This document shows, in pieces, positions 33,145 through 44,136 of a DNA stretch of 64,000 nucleotides. Within the stretch, counting starts at the first letter, position 1, and every line of letters starts with the position of its first letter. The position numbers were made by a program, and so were the translations under genes. The DNA lies in NCBI GenBank assembly GCA_035578175.1, contig JAQMRL010000006.1, positions 69,182,501 through 69,246,500 on the forward strand, read 5' to 3'. The DNA is from Catonia carolina (taxonomy: Eukaryota > Arthropoda > Insecta > Hemiptera > Achilidae). Below the pieces are notes generated by a model. It was given only the letters and a program-made list of their open reading frames with translations, did no database searches and was not told the DNA's origin.

Positions 33145-33681
33145 AAAAATACTAATACCAACAATTCTTAAATAATTTTCGTCATGTCTAAATTAAAAGT
33201 ATTACATAAAAACTGAAGAAAATCAAATAAAAACTTAATTACAATTATTGAAAACCAATAAAATGGATTTTTAAATAAATAATCAAAAATAAAGAAACTA
33301 CGATTAATTAAGAATTAATGAAAAATGTCAAGAAATATTAACAAATAATAATTTTGTTTTGTTTTTTATAAAAATATATTAAAAAAACTTAAAAAAAACT
33401 AATAAAATATTAAAATACAAAAATATTGTTTCGTTTATTTCTTAATTTTAGTAAATTTATTATGTCAAAGGATGACATCATTACACTTTTGTTTTTTTTT
33501 AACTTTTGAAAATTCTTTACAAGACAGATATCGAAGAAAAAAATCACATCCGATTCTGCATACAAAGTTATGTAAATCTTCCAAAAATTAGAGATTACAT
33601 ATTTTACTTTCTCTTGCTCTACTGTATATTAATATATAGGAAAGGAAGTAGGTACTATATTTTGGAATTCTCTGTGAGCTT
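33145..33681. other. Downstream flank of the small gene, AT-rich
   Basis: First holds the codons and stop that probably ended the small gene before the insertion, then AATAAA-type polyadenylation signals near 33226 and 33258. At 33604-33650 an inverted family-A end fragment occurs (ACTTTCTCTTGC, ATATATAGGAAAGGAAGT). No further gene seen. Confidence 0.4.
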
Positions 33682-34450
33682 TAACCCTTTATAGGGCAGT
33701 ACTACCCTTTATAGGGCTAAAATAAATAGTTTTGTTTCTTATCACATGGTCAGCCAATTAAATGACTGAATTATTTAAGAACAGAAGAGGTAGAGGTGTA
33801 AAAGACACTAATCAGAGTTATCTCCTCTGAAAGTAATGAATTTCATTGTACAGCCAGACCCTGTGGTGAATGAAGTGAAGGTGTCATTTACAGAATGGAA
33901 AATATGTGCTTTTCAGAGGGTCTGGAATGCTGATAAGCGTACTTTTCCAATCAGTGAGGAAGGCATGGTAAACCACCTCACTCCTCGTTTTACTTAGTAA
34001 AACCTCTAGAGGTTCAAACCAGCCTTTCGGCTGTTGACCTAAACAACAAAAAACAGGGCAGTACTACGGTGGAAATATAGGGCATGTTGTAAAATGTTAA
34101 ATTTTGTTTTATAGGGACTTGAATAATGTATTTCTAGTGCCAGAACAGTAAGATATTAATTATTTTTTATGTTAAGCCCTGGTAAGTAGGCCTATACTTA
34201 CCAAGGGATGTTTATTGAAATGTGATCACATATATTTAGTGGTAAGAATGCTTATTAAAACCACTTGTAGCCCTATTTAACAGAAAAATGTGTCAAATAA
34301 CGTATCTTAACTTTATATTAGCATGAATACTTGCTTTCCCGTAAAAAACTTGACTTTTCTAAGCACTGTACAAAAGTAACAACAAAACAACATAGTAGCG
34401 TATGCTGGTATGAATCTTTACCACATTCGTGTAACTCACAAAACAAATGG
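33682..34450. repeat. Segmental duplication, copy 2 (interrupted by B14)
   Basis: Matches 29538-31703 apart from insertions. It keeps intact target sites for both insertions seen in copy 1: ATCACATATATTTAGTGG near 34237 for the mariner-like element and CAGAAAAATGTG near 34281 for A9. Confidence 0.85.
33706..34054 (+). repeat. Family B copy (B14) with 13-bp target duplication
   Basis: AGGGCAGTACTAC lies at 33693-33705 and 34055-34067. The element lacks the 5' hairpin part and starts near AGGGCTAAAATAAATAGTT, ending GACCTAAACAACAAAAAAC. This target site is empty in copy 1 of the segmental duplication. Confidence 0.85.
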
Positions 34451-34557
34451 TCGCTGCGCGCTAATTTCAATATGCGGATAGCCTACTTACTAGAGAACAT
34501 CTATAAAACCATAAAATGCCAATAGGGTTCAACTGCATAGCTTATTCTTTAAAAAAA

Positions 34558-35354
34558 TCTGGTGTGAAACACTCACACAACTTTCTCTTGCCAATGCAAA
34601 TAATTAATAATAAACCTAATATTATTAATAAAATATTAAAAATAAACAACAACTAACCTCAAAAACATAACCTTATTTTAATCATGAGTGGAAGACGCAA
34701 AATGAAAATCGAACTCAATTTGGCTTAAAAAAAACGGAAAATCACACTTTCACGCTAAACTAGGCTCTGTAGAGAAAAATTCTCTAAACAAAAGTTGTAG
34801 ATCTTTTAATTTTCTATAACTTTTATTATATACACTTTTGTCGTAAAATGCATACTAAGACCGAAATGTTAAAAAAATCGATTTTTCTCACGTTTTCGTG
34901 AGAAAAAAAACAGAAAATCGCAAATTATCGCTAAACTAAGCGTTATACAAAAAAATGTTTGAAATAAAAGTTGTAGAATTTAAATTCTCTACAACTTTTG
35001 TTATATAACGTTTTGCGCTAAAATTTATATTAAAGCCGTAATCTTAAAAAAACAACGTTTTTACGTGAAAACAGCCTTACCGAGAATTTCAGCAGACATG
35101 GTGCCTACCCTATCTTGTAGAGAATAAAAAATTGAGTAAAATAGGCGATTTTTAAAAAAATCGTAGGACCAGTTTTTGAGAAAATCGCAAAAAACTGAAA
35201 AATTATACGAATAAACTACTACTTCCGGTTGACCGATTTTGATGAAAATGTTCGTGTCGCGTCCGGTAGTGGTATGTAACTTAAGTTTCAAGTTTCAAGT
35301 TCGTACGATGTTCCGTTCTTGAGATATTCTGTTCACACACACACACACACACAG

Positions 35355-35388
<34 letters not shown>

Positions 35389-35537
35389 ACAGACACACAC
35401 ACAGACCAATCGCTAAAAACATGTTTTTTGGATTCAGGGGGTCTGGAAACGTATAGATCCGGTGAAAACTCGATTTCTTAAAATCGACATGAAAACAATA
35501 CTTTCCTTCCTATATATTCATATAGGCAAGAGAAAGT
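34558..35537 (+). mobile_element. Family A full-length copy (A11)
   Basis: Between A-runs of seven on each side. The (CA)n tract at 35334-35404 has three GACACACA interruptions. It is very close to A9 in sequence, including AGACCGAAATGTTAAAAAA, so the two are of one subfamily. Confidence 0.9.
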
Positions 35538-35765
35538 AAAAAAATCGACCTTATTGCCACTGGTAAGTATACCTACCACATACCTATAAAGGGTTAATAT
35601 AAAACTTTACTGAATCACAGACGGTTACAATTTTGCAGAACTTTTAAATTTATGTACATAATTCGTAAGTTAATGATTTTTTGAAGAAAAGTTGGAATCA
35701 AGAAGCAAAAGAGACATCACAGGCATTTTTAAAGTAGGTCTACGGTAGCTTAGGTTTAAACTATA

Positions 35766-36708
35766 GGGTGATTCAAAAAGAGCGCCGTTTTTTATATATC
35801 AAATTAAGAGATTTATTTTATTGAAAAACTGAAAATAAATACATCAACAAGTTCATCTTACCTTCCGATTTTATGTATGAAAAATGATGTCATGCATGTG
35901 TCCTCCTCTACTGCGCTGGCACGCATCAACTCTGTCCATGAATTTGGATATTCCTGCACGACAAGTTTCGACTATGGGACAAGTTTCCGTATGTGGGGTT
36001 TTCTAAACCCCACATACGGCAGTTCTGTTTATTGACAAAACCGTTTAAGTGGAAGTGCGCCTCATCACTGAAAATGATTTTGTTTGCGAAGGTGTCATCA
36101 TCCTGCCGTTTTCTCAATACCCAGTCAACAAACTGTCGTCTCTTCTGGTGGTCTGCCACTTTCAAATGTTGCGTCAACTGAATTTTATACGGGTGATATT
36201 GGAGATCGTACCGAAGAATTCTCCGTACAGAAGAACATCTTAAAAACCCAATTGTTGAGAACGGCGACGTATTGATTTTGCTGGGCTAACAGCCACACTG
36301 TCACGAACCAACGCAACGTTCTGCTCAGTTCGGCCAGAACGACGACGTCCAGAACTTTTAAGGTCGACCGTTGAACCCGTCTCAAAAAATCTTTTTCATG
36401 AGCCTGCGAACTGTTGATTCATTCGGTGCTTCATTACGTCCTAGAGTACCGCGAAGTCGCCTGACAGTAGCCGCATAACTCTCTCCACTCTGGTAAAATG
36501 TTTTGACGATTAACACTCGTTGCGCAATAGTAAACTTCTCCATGGTTAGACACAGACTGCGAGAGTACTACTCTGCGAACAAGAGAAACTACAACTGAAT
36601 CATCAATCGGAATGTTCTCCGAAATAGAAATGAGGTCTAACAATGTTGCCAACCGATAAACAAAAATTTACCAGCCGTTTAAAAACCGGCGCTCTTTTTG
36701 AATCACCC
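35766..36708 (-). mobile_element. Tc1/mariner-type element, transposase pseudogene with internal deletion
   Basis: TA flanks and TIRs beginning GGGTGATTCAAAAAGAGCGC on both sides. On the minus strand the transposase starts at an ATG near 36543 (EKFTIAQRVLIVKTFYQSGE), continues with NESTVRRLMKKIF in the helix-turn-helix region, then frameshifts, and later shows HQKRRQFVDWVLRKRQDD and IIFSDEAHFHLNGFVNKQN, the catalytic-Asp block of this group. The frame ends soon after RMWGLENP. What follows (ACQRSRGGHMHDIIFH) is the usual far C-terminus, so the middle of the catalytic domain is deleted. A 33-bp perfect hairpin lies at the junction (35987-36019). Confidence 0.85.
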
Positions 36709-36790
36709 TATATATCAATGACACATCAATATTATTTTGTATGAATATTAATACACACCATACAGTGTTGTAAGAGTAATTTAATTTTTT

Positions 36791-37703
36791 ACTTTCTCTT
36801 GCCTATATGAATATATAGGAAGAAAAGTATTGTTTTCATGTCGATTTTTCGAAATCGAGTTTTCACCGGATCTACACGTTTTCAGACCCCCTGAATCCAA
36901 AAAAAAACATGTTTTTAGGATTGGTCTGTGTGTGAACAGAATATCTAAAGAACGAAACATTGTACGAACTTGAAACTTAAGTTATAACCACTACCGGACA
37001 CGACACGAATATTTTCATCAAAATCGGTCAACCGGAAGTAGTAGTTTATTCGTATAATTTTTCACTTTTTTGCGATTTTCACAAAAACTGGTCCTACGAT
37101 TTTTTTTTAAAATTGCCTGGTTTACTCAATTTTTTATTCTCTACAAGATAGGGTAGGCGCCACGTTTGCTGTAATACTTGGTGAGGCTGTTTTCACGTAA
37201 AAACATTGTTTTCTTAAGATTTCGGCTTTAATATGCATTTTAGCGCAAAACTTTAATAACAAAAGTTGTAGAGAATTTAAAACCCTACAACTTTTGTTTT
37301 AAGCATTTACTTGTATTACGCTTAGTTTAGCGGTAATTTGCGATTTTCTATTTTTTGTCACGAAAACGTGTGAAAAATCTATTTTTTAAGAATTCAGTAT
37401 TAGTATGCATTTTACGACAAAAATGTATATAACCAAATTTATAGGAAATTAAAAGATCTACAACTTTTATTTAAAGCATTTTTCTCTACAGAGCCTAGTT
37501 TAGCGTGAAAGAGTGATTTTCCGTATTTTTAAGTCAAACTGAGGTCGATTTTCATTTTCCGTCTTTCACTCATGATTAAAATACGGTTATGTTTTTTGAG
37601 GTTAGTTCTTTGTTTATTTCTAATGTTTTATTACTAATGTTAGGTTATTTGTTTAAATTATTCGCATTGGCAAGAGAAAGTTGTGTAGGTGTTTCACACC
37701 AGA
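36791..37703 (-). mobile_element. Family A full-length copy (A12), CA tract nearly lost
   Basis: From ACTTTCTCTTGCCTATATG to GTTTCACACCAGA, flanked by T-runs. Where other copies have 30-100 bp of CA repeat, this one has only TCTGTGTGTGAAC. Confidence 0.85.
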
Positions 37704-38266
37704 TTTTTTAAACATAGTATTTAATTTTTAATTCTTTTACAGTTTTCTAACTTCCATTGTACTGTACGTCTAATCTTTCAATGCTTACTTTTAAAATGTT
37801 TTAATTAATTTTTCGTTTAAATCTACTTCACAAAGTTCTAAAAGACAATAACAAATAATTAATTGTGTAATAAATTCAGTTTTTTTTTTAACTGGTTGTG
37901 AATGCTAAAAACGTTTGCTGTCTGACCGGATATTTACAAACTCCTTTAATGATAAGAATGCGCGGAGAATTGTAAATATAGTATACTGTATTCGGTTGAC
38001 CGTTCGCGTTCTTAAATTGCCTCATTTATCCTGATTATCTTCAGTAAAATAACCCACATTCAATAATCCGAAAAAATATGTAATCCGGAATCATCCGTAT
38101 CTCTAAAAGGCTGGACTAAAGACAGGTTCCTGTACATCGTTTAATCATAAAAACTTAGCTTATATTGGTCATTATTTATATTGGCAAAAGAAAGTCGTGT
38201 AAGTGTTGTCCACCAAATTTTTTAAATAAATAAAATACGTTATTTTTTACATATCTCGACGTAATA
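37704..38266. other. AT-rich spacer with a family-A end fragment
   Basis: 38160-38218 reads TATTGGCAAAAGAAAGTCG through CACCAAATTTT, an inverted family-A 5' end. Nothing else recognisable. Confidence 0.45.
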
Positions 38267-39102
38267 CAGGGTGATTCACGAAGATATGCAGAAACTTTGG
38301 GAGCCCATTGTACATGTAAAAATAATGAAAAAAGTTTGTATAAATATGGGTCCGGAAATGCTTCGTTTCCGAGTTAAGGGTAGCGAAAGATTTCGCCCGG
38401 ATTTCAGCTCACCAGGTGAAATGAGGTCTTCCTGAAATTCTGGTAAGGTAGATTAAGGGGCGAATTCAATTTTTTCTTATGGTTTTTTGATCTGATAAAC
38501 TAAATAAAACAGGTCCCAGAACTGTAAGTTAAATAGTTTTTAAGAAAACCAGTGTCAAATGCAAAAAATGGAGTGAAAAACACATTTTTTCATTTTGGGC
38601 AAGAATAACTTTGTTATTTCACCAAGAAACAGTTAAAATTTTTGAATAAAACATGTAGAAAATTTTATTCTGAACAGACCGGTGTTAATTACGGACACAG
38701 AAAGCGAATAGATGTTTGATTAAATGAATTTTTATTCATAAGAGTACAAAGTAAAATTAACCGGAAAAACTAAGATGAAAAATTGTGTTTTTCTTCACTT
38801 CATTTTTTGCATTTGACACTGGTTTTCTTAAAAACTATTTAACTTACAGTTCTGGGACCTGTTTTATTCAATTATCAGGTCAGAAACCATAAGAAACGAT
38901 TGAATTCGCCCCTTAATCTACCTTATTAGAATTTCAGGAAGACCTCATTTCACCTGGTGAGCTGAAATCCGGGCGAAATCTTTCGCTAGCCTTAACTCGG
39001 AAACGAAGCATTTCCGGACCCATATTTATACAAACTTTTTTCATTATTTTTACATGTATAATGGGCTTCCAAAGTTTCTGTATATCTTCGTGAATCACCC
39101 TG
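38267..39102. mobile_element. Foldback element, ~340-bp arms
   Basis: Flanked by TA (38265-38266 and 39103-39104). The left arm starts CAGGGTGATTCACGAAGATA, and the right arm is its inverse to the last base. Similarity continues for about 340 bp (38267-38605 against about 38775-39102), leaving a loop of about 165 bp. Conserved arm blocks include GGTCCGGAAATGCTTCGTTT and GGCGAATTCAAT. There is no open frame. TA duplication and a GGGTGATTC-type end point to mobilisation by a Tc1/mariner-like transposase. A single-arm relative is at 608-840. Confidence 0.85.
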
Positions 39103-39592
39103 TATAACATCAAGCCAATTCACGAACAAAATTAACTAGTATAGCAACAATACTATCGGTAGCCTATTTTAAGAGATTTTTCGGAATGTATAATTATTTG
39201 AAATTTATTATAAATCTGTTATGATTAAGTGATTACAACTGATGATATGCTATTACAAGAAATAGCGTGAATGATAGACAAAAATTATGCGTCATACAAA
39301 ATATGGATCGGTAAAAACAGCCTAAAGGCAGACAAACCTAATAATTTTTTTGTAGTTTATTGCTTTATTATGTTATATCATTTATTTTTTTTATAGTAAT
39401 AAATTTTTAAAAAGAATTTGCTATATATACTATAAACCTTCATTCTCAATGTGTACTTTAATCTTTTATCGCAATATTATCTTTCCTTTTTAACAAAGAG
39501 TAATTCTTTTGCAATCAGTTTTGTTAAATTTATATATAAACTTTAGGGAAAGATATAAAAATATGAATAATATCGTTCTAAGAATGAAAATA
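39103..39592. other. AT-rich spacer, no gene seen
   Basis: No repeat or frame of note. Confidence 0.4.
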
Positions 39593-39752
39593 CTGCCCGT
39601 AACAGCCATGTGGAGTGTTAAATTATTTCAACTCGATCTGCTATTTCCAGGGATACAAATGAAATTTCGTTTTTTATCATATGTTCAACCAATTATATGA
39701 CTGAGCTATTTTAAAACAGAAGAGGTAGAGGTGTAAAAGACACTAGTCACTC
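39593..39752 (+). repeat. Family B copy (B15), 5' part only
   Basis: GCCCGTAACAGCCATGTGGA through GTGTAAAAGACACTAGTCAC, then truncated. The following 200 bp (39753-39952) are unassigned. Confidence 0.65.
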
Positions 39753-39952
39753 CTCAGTCAGCTGGTAAAAAGTCGCTATTATTTGTTAAGTAACACTGGT
39801 TGGGCAAGCGAATTTGTATGGTGACCAGTTGACAGCCATCCATGAGCAAACTCTACTGAGGGTCCCTATTCAAACTCATGTCTAATCCACGTCAAAAAAA
39901 ATACAGCAAAAAATTGGGTAGTTGTTAACAATGTACAGTTCCCGATAACAAA

Positions 39953-40140
39953 TGGCCGGCCCGTGGTGTAGTGGTCAGCGCAACTGGTAACTATGCCGGG
40001 GTCCCGGGTTCGATTCCCGGTCAGGTCTGGCATTTTTTTCATCTGTAAATCACCACATATCATTACCTACACACAAGCTTAAGGCTTATGTAGGCATCAT
40101 CACTCAATAAAAAATAAATAAATAAATAAAAGCTAAAAAA
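39953..40140 (+). repeat. tRNA-derived SINE (family F)
   Basis: GGCCCGTGGTGTAGTGGTCA (A box) and GGGTCCCGGGTTCGATTCCC (B box), followed by a body with AAGCTTAAGGCTTATGTAGG and a tail AATAAATAAATAAATAAA. Both boxes are near consensus, so this is the least decayed pol III promoter in the window. Confidence 0.8.
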
Positions 40141-40262
40141 AAACATCTGCGTTACTGTTTTTGATATTTTCAGCTGTTGGTACACTTTCTAACCAACTGC
40201 TGATGGGAAATTTAATTGTTTGTGTACATTTTCTTTTTGATTTGTTCCTTTTTGTTTTTTGG

Positions 40263-40640
40263 CTGTTCCAGAAAATTTAGATTTTAATAAGTTCGTTTTT
40301 CTCGAAACCCATCAAACCTAGCTGGCTGAATTTTTTACCAGTTATTCATCTTGTACATGCACAAATACCGAAATCTTAATGACTTTCTCAGATGCTCCAA
40401 CAATTACTAATATGCAAAAAACCTATAAAGAAATTTGTAAATACGAGTATTTTATGTTATTCGATTTGTTTTTAATTAGATGGGCTCACAGATTAAATTG
40501 AAAAACTGTGAGTAGCTAGAGAAACCCGACAACTAAAATGTGTAAAGTTTCATTTATCTACCTTTTACCAATCCTATGAAAAATTTACCTAAATAGCAAA
40601 TTTAACATTGGCGTGATACAAAGTCTCCCCTTAAACCATG
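40263..40640 (+). repeat. Dispersed repeat family G, copy 2
   Basis: Matches 1-390 over its whole length, ending TCTCCCCTTAAACC. Mild divergence by substitutions and small indels. Confidence 0.6.
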
Positions 40641-40899
40641 GAGCAGGCGTCAAGTAAATAAGAATATTAATGTGACAGAATTGGCAATCCCAAAGGTTAA
40701 TCACAAGTAATCCTTTCAGTATTATAATTTGACCCCTGCCAGATGCATTCAATCCATTTTTTTGTACATTTAACCTTAACACTATCACAAAAGCCCAAAA
40801 ATATGACAACGTTTCAGGCGTCAAACTTCTTCTGGATTGTTTAAAAGATTTATTCGTTTTCATGATTTTCAAGTCACCACTGATTATGTTGTCCCTTAT

Positions 40900-40945
40900 T
40901 TACATTGGCAAGAGAAAGTCGTGTGATTGTTTCACACCAAATTTT
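40900..40945 (-). mobile_element. Family A 5'-end fragment
   Basis: ATTGGCAAGAGAAAGTCG then GATTGTTTCACACCAAAT, the inverted family-A start alone. Confidence 0.6.
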
Positions 40946-41017
40946 TATTTGAATTACTACAACCCTAAAAATTGTTTTCGTAAACCATATTCTCAATCTA
41001 ATTATATTTTGTTGTTA

Positions 41018-41019
41018 TA

Positions 41020-41064
<45 letters not shown>
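41018..41064. repeat. (ATT)n microsatellite
   Basis: About fifteen uninterrupted ATT units. Confidence 0.9.
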
Positions 41065-41283
41065 TACCCAAAAATCCTATGGATTTTATGGATTTAACCC
41101 ATTAAAATTATAGTGAGTGGAAAGTACTAGAAAATGTAAATATTTATTGTAAATAGTAATTTTCTATTTTCAAAAATGATAAATTTTGATATAATGAGAG
41201 GTACTCAGGCTAATGAGACCTCAACTTTTCAGTTTTTAACTTAAATGATTTTTTTATAGACTAGTTTATTTTTAACCCTTTCT
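41065..41283. other. AT-rich spacer
   Basis: No gene seen. Confidence 0.4.
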
Positions 41284-41296
41284 AACCCAGTGTGAC

Positions 41297-41473
41297 TAAT
41301 AACATGTGATGAAACTTGGTTTTTACTTATGATCCGGAAACGAAGCACCAATCCATGCACTGGAAGAGCCGAACTTCACCGAGAGCCAAAAAAGCTTAAA
41401 TGAGCAAGTCAAAATTTAAAGCAATGATGATTGTTTTTTTGATATCCATGGGATTGTGTACCTTCACTGGGTT
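41297..41473 (+). pseudogene. Mariner transposase internal fragment
   Basis: Plus-strand translation shows the TYDPETKHQSMHWKSRTSPR-type block, a stop after KA, then KSKFKAMMIVF and DIHGIVYLHWV. This is the stretch between the first and second catalytic residues in mariner proteins, and it closely matches 58846-59030. The fragment is cut at GTTCCT, after which unrelated sequence follows to 41550. AACCCAGTGTGAC lies at 41284-41296 and again at 41551-41563. Confidence 0.8.
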
Positions 41474-41627
41474 CCTAACAATCACAAAAGGTCTTTTAGG
41501 TCGCGGTGAGGAGGGGCTGCAGAAGCCTGAACGCCCTGGTTGTAAAGAAGAACCCAGTGTGACGTAAAAGTCACACTGGAGTGAAATAACAGTCATCAAA
41601 ATTTTAGTTATTAGCGACTACTTTGGA

Positions 41628-41742
41628 TTAAAGAACGCTGGGCGTGAAGTGTAATAATTTTCTGTACCTTAGCCCGGAATCAAACTTGAGACTTCCGCTT
41701 TGCAGTGTAGCATGCTGACCATTGCGCTACGGAGGTGACCAT
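41628..41742 (-). repeat. tRNA-derived SINE fragment (family E-like)
   Basis: Minus strand: CTCCGTAGCGCAATGGTCAG (A box) then CTCAAGTTTGATTCCGGGC (weak B box), then TACAGAAAATTATTACACTT shared with 19735-19868. Confidence 0.65.
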
Positions 41743-42129
41743 TCATTAGTTTCTTTTAAAAATTAATTTTAATTTTAAATATTCGTGTTCATTTACTAAA
41801 ATAAGGTAGCATTTCTTTGAATTTGTCGTATATACGTACTAGTATATTTTTTAGACTGTTTGTAATTAGTGATTTTATCCATTTTATCAATAGTTTTTAA
41901 TTGTAAAATATTTTGTCTTAAATTATGACTTTAAAATTAAAATCATATTTAGGTTTTTTGCTACAAATCTAAGTAAGAGAATAATTATACTTTGTTAAGA
42001 AGCCTGAACATAATTTTACGAATTCATATTCTTGGATGAAACGATGCACAAATTGTTTTGTGTATAATTAAAAAGATTGGGATTGAAAGGGTTAAAACTG
42101 ATAGCAAATACTAATTTTATTACAAAAAA
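41743..42129. other. AT-rich spacer, no gene seen
   Basis: Nothing recognisable. Confidence 0.4.
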
Positions 42130-43159
42130 TCTGGTGTGAAACACTCACACAACTTTCTCTTGCCAATGCAAATAATTAATAATAAACCTAACATTATTAA
42201 TAAAATATTAGAAATAAATAAAAAGTAACCTCAAAAACATAACCTTATTTTAATCATGAGTGAATGACGCAAAATGAAAATCGAACTCAATTTGGCTTAA
42301 AAAAAACGGAAAATCACACTTTCACGCTAAACTAGGCTCTGTAGAAAAAAATTCTATAAATAAAAGTTGTAGATCTTTTAATTTCCTATAAATTTGATTA
42401 TATAAACTTTTATTATAAAATGCATACTAAGGCCGAAATCTTAAAAAAAATCGATTTTTCACACGTTTTCGTGAGAAAAAAACAGAAAATTGCTTATTAC
42501 TGCTAAACTAAGCGTAATACAAAAAAATGTTTGAAATAAAAGTTGTAGGTTTTTAAATTCTCTACAACTTTTATTTATATAAAATTTTTTGCTAAATTGC
42601 ATATTAAAGCTGTAATCTTAAAAAAACTTTGTTTTTACGTGAAAACAGCCTCACCCAGAATTTCAACAAACATGACGCCTACCTTATCTTGTAGAGAATA
42701 AAAAGTTGAGTAAACCAGGCGATTTTTAAAAAAATCGTAGGACCAGTTTTTGAGAAAATCGCAAAAAAGTGAAAAATTACACGAATAAACTACTACTTCT
42801 GGTTGACCGATTTTGATGAAAATGTTCGTGTCGGGTCCGGTAGTGGTATGTAACTTAAGTTTTAAGTTTCAAGTTCGTAGGATGTTCCGTTCTTGAGATA
42901 TTTTGTATACACACACACACACACACACAGACACACACACACACACAGACACACACACACACAGAGACACACACACACAGACACACACACACACACAGAC
43001 ACACACACACAGACACACACACACAGACCAATCGCTAAAAACATGGTTTTTGGGTTCAGGGGGTCTAAAAACGTATAGATCCGGTGAAAACTCGATTTCG
43101 AAAAATCAACATGAAAACAATACTTTCCTTCCTATATATTCATATAGGCAAGAGAAAGT
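42130..43159 (+). mobile_element. Family A full-length copy (A13), longest CA tract
   Basis: TCTGG to AAAGT between A-runs. The CA tract at 42905-43024 is the longest here, built from CACACA blocks separated by GACA or GAGACA, which gives a meaningless His/Thr frame on the plus strand. Confidence 0.9.
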
Positions 43160-44046
43160 AAAAACACTTCAACCCCTTTGTGTTTTGTTTAATATCAACG
43201 ATAAAGATATTAATTTTTTTCTAAATTTATAAAAAAAATCTGGTCAATAAACTAATAAAAAATAATTACTTACAGCTAATTGAAGGAAGTCCATTTTTAA
43301 AACAATAATTATTAATTAATTAAATAATTAATGAAATTCTGTACATAAATGGCAGGTTGAATTAATTGATAGACGAACGAGGGTAACTTCAGGACACGAC
43401 AAGATCCACCGCGGGAGATATCTTGTCTAAGACTGAACAGAACGCCTAAAAGAAAAACGAAGGATGAAGAAGAACAACGAAGAAGGAAAATGAAGGAGAA
43501 GGAGAAGGAGAACTCTTGAGAAAAGAAGTTCTTTTGATAAATCTGGCCTTCCTTTTTTTTCTTCAAGTTAGAAACGGCCGGACCAGATAGATCTCAGCTA
43601 GATAGTTCGTTCCGATTGTTTCGTTGTGTAACAATATAATATAATGCATTAGATACAATATTATTGAACGCGCATGCGCGTACGCTCCTAATAATATTTT
43701 TAAACTTTAATCTGTATTTTTATGGCAATTGCAATCTTTTTAATACATATTTATTTAACCATAAGTAAAACAAAATGAAATGAATCCGGGCAAACTTCCA
43801 GGAAAAATAACCCCGTATTTTAATTATTCAAATAAAAATAATTCGTTCATCAGACCGAATATAATGAAATTTGATTATAGAGGTACGTTACAAAGTACGT
43901 TGTTTTTAGTGTTCATTTTTTTTTTTTTTACTTTTTCGCGTTTATACGATACAGGATATTTTTTTAAATTGATCAGCTTTCGGATTTCATACGTAAAGAA
44001 AAAAAATACAAAAAATTTTTATGATAACAATAATAAGTATTTTTTT
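43160..44046. other. Spacer with a purine tract
   Basis: 43436-43520 is strongly purine-rich (GAAGGAGAAGGAGAAGGAGA) and gives a low-complexity Ser/Phe frame on the other strand that I do not accept as a gene. 43670-43685 is a short palindrome (GAACGCGCATGCGCGTACGC). The 90-codon frame 43780-44052 is Asn/Phe-rich and unconvincing. Confidence 0.4.
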
Positions 44047-44134
44047 CAATGACTGAAGCATTTAAGAAACGAAGAGGTGGAGTTGCAAAAAGTACTTAGT
44101 CAGAGTTGACTTCTTCTGAGAGAAATGAATTTTT
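44047..44134 (+). repeat. Family B fragment (B16)
   Basis: ATGACTGAAGCATTTAAG through TCTGAGAGAAATGAATT. Its right side was overwritten by family-A copy A14. Confidence 0.6.
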
Positions 44135-44136
44135 TT

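Noticed and set aside
35993..36385. Plus-strand frames over the Tc1/mariner element
   Set aside because: Shadows of the minus-strand transposase.
42893..43232. Histidine/threonine-repeat open frames (also 18283-18519, 32969-33175, and the Cys/Val version 42862-43044)
   Set aside because: These are translations of the (CA)n microsatellite inside family A copies.
43312..43566. Minus-strand 84-codon Ser/Phe-rich protein
   Set aside because: It follows from the GAAGGA-type purine tract on the plus strand.
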